Part shown: piece after piece, positions 59,925 to 64,000 of the stretch
Position numbering within the stretch: the first letter of the stretch is position 1
How the letters are laid out: each line of letters begins with the position of its first letter
NCBI GenBank assembly: GCA_965248935.1
Contig: OZ252214.1
Span: 2,914,001-2,978,000 of the forward strand
Direction: 5' to 3'
DNA length: 64,000 nucleotides
From: G032773895 sp965248935
GTDB lineage: Bacteria; Pseudomonadota; Gammaproteobacteria; Pseudomonadales; Cellvibrionaceae
Notes under the pieces: generated by a model
Databases searched by the model: none
The model's input: only the letters and a program-made list of their open reading frames with translations
What the model was told of the DNA's origin: nothing
Made by a program: the position numbers and the translations under genes

Positions 59925-62324
59925 ATGCAATACGGTTACTTCGATAATGAAAACCGCGAGTACGTGATTACTCGCCCAGACGTACCAGCCCCGTGGACGA
60001 ACTATCTTGGTACTGAAAAGTTCGCTTCGGTTATTTCCCATAATGCTGGTGGATACTCTTTCTACAATTCCCCTGAATATAACCGTGTTACTAAGTTTCG
60101 TCCTAATTTTACACAGGATCGTCCTGGTCACTATATTTACCTGCGTGATGATCAGACGGGTGACTATTGGTCTATCTCCTGGCAGCCGGTGGCGAAAAGC
60201 TTAGACGAAGCCAAATACGAAGTGCGGCATGGGCTCTCTTATTCAAAGTTTGCCTGTGACTACAATGGCATCAAAGCGGAAAAAACCCTGTTTATCCCTA
60301 AGGGTGAAGACGCCCAAGTGTGGGACGTGCGCATTAAAAACGATAGTGATAAACCGCGCACTATTAGCGCCTTCTCCTACGTTGAATTTTCCTACAGTCA
60401 TATTCAGTCTGATAATCAGAACCACCAAATGAGCTTGTACTCTGCGGGAACGACCTACGAAACAGGCGTGCTTGAGTACGACCTGTACTACAATACCAGC
60501 GATTTTGAAGGCTTCTACTACATTGCCTCTACCTTTGACCCAGATTCTTACGACAGTCAACGCGATAAATTCTTGGGCATGTACAATGACGAATCCACCC
60601 CTATAGCGGTTCAAAATGGTCAATGCTCTAACAGTGCGCAAACCTGCTATAACCACTGTGGTTCTCTGCACAAGCAATTCACCTTACAGCCAGGCGAAGA
60701 AGTACGTTTTGCGTTGATCCTGGGTCTAGGTAAAGGCAATGGTGCTAAGGCCCGCACAAAATATCAAGACCTAGCAAACGTTGATGCCGCGCTTGACGCA
60801 ATCAAAGCGCACTGGGAGCAGCGTTGCTCGAAATTCCAGGTCACCTCGCCAAACAAAGGTTTGGATACTATGATCAACGCCTGGACCCTCTATCAGGCAG
60901 AAACCTGCGTGGTCTGGTCTCGTTTTGCCTCCTTTATTGAGGTGGGTGGCCGTACTGGTTTGGGATACCGCGATACTGCGCAGGACGCAATGGCCTGCCC
61001 TCATACCCACCCAGTAATGACTAAAAAGCGTATTGTTGACTTGCTGCGTGGTCAGGTACAAGCGGGTTATGGTTTGCACTTGTTTGATCCAGACTGGTTT
61101 GATCCCGATGTGTCTGATGTCTCCCCCTCTAAGTCTCCCACAGTGGTGCCTACACCAAGCGACGACGACAAAATTCACGGTATCGAAGATACCTGCTCCG
61201 ATGACCACTTGTGGTTGATTCCAACCATATGTCGCTACGTGATGGAAACCGGAGAAACTGAATTTTTCGACGAAGTGGTCACCTATGCTGACGGCGGCGA
61301 AGGTACTGTCTACGAGCATCTAACCAAAGCGCTTGATTTCTCTGCGGAATACGTGGGGCAAACAGGTATCTGTAAAGGCTTACGTGCAGACTGGAACGAT
61401 TGCTTAAACCTAGGTGGTGGTGAATCTGCTATGACCACCTTCCTATACTACTGGTCACTACAAGAATTTGTTGATGCTGCCAATTTCCTAGGCCGTGAAG
61501 GCGATGCGGCTAAATATTCTGCGGCAGCCCAAAGCATCAAAAAAGTTTGTGACGAGCATTTATGGGATGGTGACTGGTTTATTCGTGGTATTACCAAAAA
61601 CGGTGAAAAGATTGGTACGTCCGAGCAAGCTGAAGGCAAAGTTCATATGGAATCTAATACCTTAGCGGTACTCTCTGGTTGTGCCGACGGTGAGCGTGCT
61701 GAAAAAGCCGTTCAAGCCATCGATGAATACCTCTATTCACCTTATGGTTTGCACTTGAATGCGCCAGCGTTTGCCACACCAAATGATGATATCGGCTTTG
61801 TTACTCGTGTATACGCTGGTGTAAAAGAAAACGGCGCTATTTTCTCCCACCCCAACCCATGGGCATGGGTCGCCGCAGCTAAAATTGGCCGTGGTGACTT
61901 GGCCATGAAATTCTACGATGCGCTTCTTCCGTACAACCAAAATGACCAAATTGAAACACGTATTGCAGAGCCATACTCCTATGCACAATTTGTCATGGGT
62001 AGAGATCATCAAGACCATGGCCGTGCAAACCACCCGTGGCTGACCGGCTCTGCGGGTTGGGCCTACGTGGCCTGTACCAACTGGATGCTGGGTATTCAGT
62101 TAACGTTTGATGGATTAGTCATTGACCCGTGCGTGCCGAGCGATTGGGAAGGCTTTGAAGTTCGTAGAGAATGGCGTGGTGCAGTCTTTAATGTCACCGT
62201 TCAAAACCCGGATAAGGTCAGTAAAGGAGTGAAATCCGTTACTCTAAATGGTGAAGTCGTTGATGGTGCGATCCCTGCTCAAGCAGAGGGTTCTGTCAGT
62301 GACGTTGTTGTTGTAATGGGGTAA
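59925..62324 (+). CDS. Cellobiose phosphorylase (GH94)
   Basis: 799 residues, near the usual 810-820 of the family. It cleaves cellobiose with phosphate into glucose 1-phosphate and glucose, in the cytosol (no signal peptide). It opens MQYGYFDNENREYVITRPDVPAPWTNYLG (in outline). The N-terminal beta-sandwich (~1-290) is followed by the (alpha/alpha)6 barrel. The catalytic acid lies in LRADWNDCLNLGG (~488-500; the first Asp of DWND), with RTGLGYRDTAQD (~346-357) and GRDHQDHGRANHPWLTGSAGWA (phosphate/substrate site, in outline) as in characterised enzymes. Cellodextrin phosphorylases are much longer, so cellobiose is the preferred call. Cotranscription with the phosphohexomutase is likely. Confidence 0.92.
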   Translation: MQYGYFDNENREYVITRPDVPAPWTNYLGTEKFASVISHNAGGYSFYNSPEYNRVTKFRPNFTQDRPGHYIYLRDDQTGDYWSISWQPVAKSLDEAKYEVRHGLSYSKFACDYNGIKAEKTLFIPKGEDAQVWDVRIKNDSDKPRTISAFSYVEFSYSHIQSDNQNHQMSLYSAGTTYETGVLEYDLYYNTSDFEGFYYIASTFDPDSYDSQRDKFLGMYNDESTPIAVQNGQCSNSAQTCYNHCGSLHKQFTLQPGEEVRFALILGLGKGNGAKARTKYQDLANVDAALDAIKAHWEQRCSKFQVTSPNKGLDTMINAWTLYQAETCVVWSRFASFIEVGGRTGLGYRDTAQDAMACPHTHPVMTKKRIVDLLRGQVQAGYGLHLFDPDWFDPDVSDVSPSKSPTVVPTPSDDDKIHGIEDTCSDDHLWLIPTICRYVMETGETEFFDEVVTYADGGEGTVYEHLTKALDFSAEYVGQTGICKGLRADWNDCLNLGGGESAMTTFLYYWSLQEFVDAANFLGREGDAAKYSAAAQSIKKVCDEHLWDGDWFIRGITKNGEKIGTSEQAEGKVHMESNTLAVLSGCADGERAEKAVQAIDEYLYSPYGLHLNAPAFATPNDDIGFVTRVYAGVKENGAIFSHPNPWAWVAAAKIGRGDLAMKFYDALLPYNQNDQIETRIAEPYSYAQFVMGRDHQDHGRANHPWLTGSAGWAYVACTNWMLGIQLTFDGLVIDPCVPSDWEGFEVRREWRGAVFNVTVQNPDKVSKGVKSVTLNGEVVDGAIPAQAEGSVSDVVVVMG

Positions 62325-62475
62325 TTTCCAAAAATAGGGCGCGCGCCCTGACTTGCTCATTTTTATTAGTCTGAGTATGTGTTTCTTAAAATAAGGGAGT
62401 GGTCGAAAACGGCTGCTCCCTTTATTAATCAATAATTCTATAAAACTGCCTAAGAGGCAGTAAAAAGAGGCCGTT

Positions 62476-63888
62476 ATGATTAAGTTTGGTACAGGTGGTT
62501 GGCGAGCGCTGATTGGCGAAGAATTTACAGCGGAAAATGTTCGCTTGGTTTCTCAAGCAATTGCGAACCTAATGAAAGATAAAGGCGTAGCCGATTCGCC
62601 CTTTGTGATTGGTTATGATCGCCGTTTTATCTCCGATAAAGCCGCCCGCTGGATGGCAGAAGTCTTGGCTGGCAATGGCATTAAAGTTGAATTAATTAAC
62701 AAAGCGGTGCCTACTCCTATTGTTATGTTCTGCGTGAAAGACCAAAAGCTACCTTATGGTGCCTGTATTACCGCTTCCCATAATCCTGCTGACTACAACG
62801 GCGTTAAATTCTTTACCGAAGGTGGTCGAGACGCAACGGAAGCGATGACCGACATTATCGAAGAGCAAATTGCCAAAATTTCTATTGATTCAGTAAAAAT
62901 CAAAGAATATGACGAAGCAATAGAAGATGGCAGTATCGAAATTGTTCACCCAATTAACCTATTCGTGGACTCTATTATCGACGCATTGGATATTGAGTCT
63001 ATCAAAAAAGCCAACCTTCGAGTTTTACTTGACCCAATGTTTGGTGTGGCAAAAACTTCATTGCAAACCGTATTAATTTCTGCCCGTTGTGATGTGGACG
63101 TTATTAATGACCGCCACGACACCACCTTTGGTGGCCGCTTACCCTCACCAAGTGCGCACACACTATATAATCTGAGCCATCTAGTGCCTGAACGCGGTTA
63201 TGATATTGGTATTGGTACCGATGGTGACGCAGATCGCTTGGGTATTATTGATGAAAAAGGTCGCTTTGTTCACCCAAATGAAATTTTGGTTTTACTTTAT
63301 TACTACCTTATAAAATACAAAGGCCAAAAAGGTAGTGTTGTACGTAATATTGCGACCACGCATTTGCTGGATAAAATTGCAGAAGACCACGGTGAAAAAT
63401 GTATTGAAGTTCCGGTAGGCTTTAAATATATCTCCGCTGGTATGGACGCGAATGACTCGCTTATTGGTGGTGAAAGTTCTGGTGGCTTAACCATTCGCGG
63501 TCATATAAAAGGTAAAGACGGTATTTTTGCCGGCTCACTCTTAGTGGAGCTTATCAGTGTGACAGGCAAAAAACTGAGCGAAATCCTGGACGAAATTTAC
63601 GGTAAATACGGAACCTTCTTTACCGCCGAAGGGGACTGTAAATACAAAGCGAATAAGCGTCAATCTTTATGGGATATGATCTACAAAGATAAAAAATTAC
63701 CAGAGTTTTCTAAAGAAATTGAAAAAGTAAGCTATGCGGATGGTGCAAAAGTTTACTTTACCGATGGTTCCTGGGTCATTGCTCGCTTCTCCGGCACTGA
63801 GCCATTATTAAGAATCTTTGCGGAGGCCAGTACTGAAGAAGAGGCCAATTCACTTGTGCGGCAGGTTAAAAGCTTTTTGGCTCTTTAG
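62476..63888 (+). CDS. Phosphoglucomutase/phosphomannomutase-family protein
   Basis: 470 residues of the alpha-D-phosphohexomutase fold. The phosphoserine loop is TASHNPADYNG (~98-108), the metal-binding loop GTDGDADRLG (~246-255), the sugar loop GGESSGG (~327-333) and the phosphate loop FSGTEPLLRIF (~436-446). It starts MIKFGTGGWRALIGEEF. Placed 151 bp after cellobiose phosphorylase, it most likely converts glucose 1-phosphate to glucose 6-phosphate, although mannose phosphates cannot be excluded. A ribosome site AAAGAGG precedes the ATG. Confidence 0.9.
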   Translation: MIKFGTGGWRALIGEEFTAENVRLVSQAIANLMKDKGVADSPFVIGYDRRFISDKAARWMAEVLAGNGIKVELINKAVPTPIVMFCVKDQKLPYGACITASHNPADYNGVKFFTEGGRDATEAMTDIIEEQIAKISIDSVKIKEYDEAIEDGSIEIVHPINLFVDSIIDALDIESIKKANLRVLLDPMFGVAKTSLQTVLISARCDVDVINDRHDTTFGGRLPSPSAHTLYNLSHLVPERGYDIGIGTDGDADRLGIIDEKGRFVHPNEILVLLYYYLIKYKGQKGSVVRNIATTHLLDKIAEDHGEKCIEVPVGFKYISAGMDANDSLIGGESSGGLTIRGHIKGKDGIFAGSLLVELISVTGKKLSEILDEIYGKYGTFFTAEGDCKYKANKRQSLWDMIYKDKKLPEFSKEIEKVSYADGAKVYFTDGSWVIARFSGTEPLLRIFAEASTEEEANSLVRQVKSFLAL

Positions 63889-63896
63889 TAGTTCAG

Positions 63897-63937
63897 ACTT
63901 GATCTGACAGACACTGTCAAGTTGCCTAGTTTTTTTA
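63897..63937 (+). terminator. Possible terminator after the phosphohexomutase gene
   Basis: Imperfect hairpin ACTTG..ACAG / CTGT..CAAGT (63897-63922) with a bulge, followed by seven bases and eight T residues (63930-63937). Confidence 0.4.
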
Positions 63938-64000
63938 CGATGAATCCGTAGGTTGAATCGTGCTACTAAGTACTGTTAATTATGGATTCAGTGGGTCACT

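Overview
The window looks like chromosome of a marine, polysaccharide-degrading gammaproteobacterium of the Cellvibrionaceae type (Saccharophagus/Teredinibacter-like). This is inferred from three things: the Pseudomonas-like gene order algW - yhcB/zapG - zapE - rplM - rpsI - petA - petB/C - sspA - sspB; a complete MSHA-type IV pilus locus beside gspA/gspB; and a cellobiose phosphorylase paired with a phosphohexomutase. No database search was possible, so the assignment is by recognition only.

Layout. 1-1.8 kb: C-terminal part of a membrane Ser/Thr kinase (cut by the left edge) followed by a small FHA protein. 1.9-5.1 kb: RNase II-family exonuclease, exported peroxiredoxin, trmL. 5.2-18.3 kb: MSHA pilus operon on the plus strand: PilM/N/O-like inner-membrane proteins, MshK, secretin MshL, ATPase MshM, TPR protein MshN, motor MshE, platform MshG, five prepilin-like proteins and MshP. 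No MshQ-like gene follows. 18.4-20.9 kb: gspA-gspB on the minus strand. 21-33.6 kb: housekeeping genes (DUF2721, gcvR-like, yheU, tusA, epmC, a 5'-3' exonuclease, pdxB, NAD-kinase-like, methyltransferase, alaA, msrB, tag-like) with a RES/Xre toxin-antitoxin pair at 22.6-23.6 kb. 34.5-37.3 kb: tRNA-Glu and tRNA-Gly behind a near-consensus promoter, then an AT-rich islet with a decayed transposase and a frameshifted exported protein. 37.3-44.3 kb: DUF4405 membrane protein and a five-gene exopolysaccharide operon (outer-membrane barrel, acetyltransferase-like, deacetylase, polymerase/ligase, flippase). 44.8-50 kb: small conserved protein, hemH, an orphan flagellin, a glycosyltransferase and a CREST-family hydrolase. 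50-59.6 kb: the conserved algW-to-sspB block, a Yip1-like protein and rpsT. 59.9-63.9 kb: GH94 cellobiose phosphorylase and phosphoglucomutase, a phosphorolytic route from cellobiose to glucose 6-phosphate.

Main points of interest. Three genes (mshJ; an exported islet protein; possibly a small gene beside flagellin) are each split at a homopolymer, and each is restored by a -1 shift. The RES/Xre operator is a perfect inverted repeat overlapping the -10 box, with a second copy over the start codon. Cytochrome b and cytochrome c1 are fused in one reading frame. MshN and GspB, both encoded directly downstream of an ExeA-type ATPase, share the same N-terminal signature. I saw no CRISPR array, prophage or clear novel defence system.
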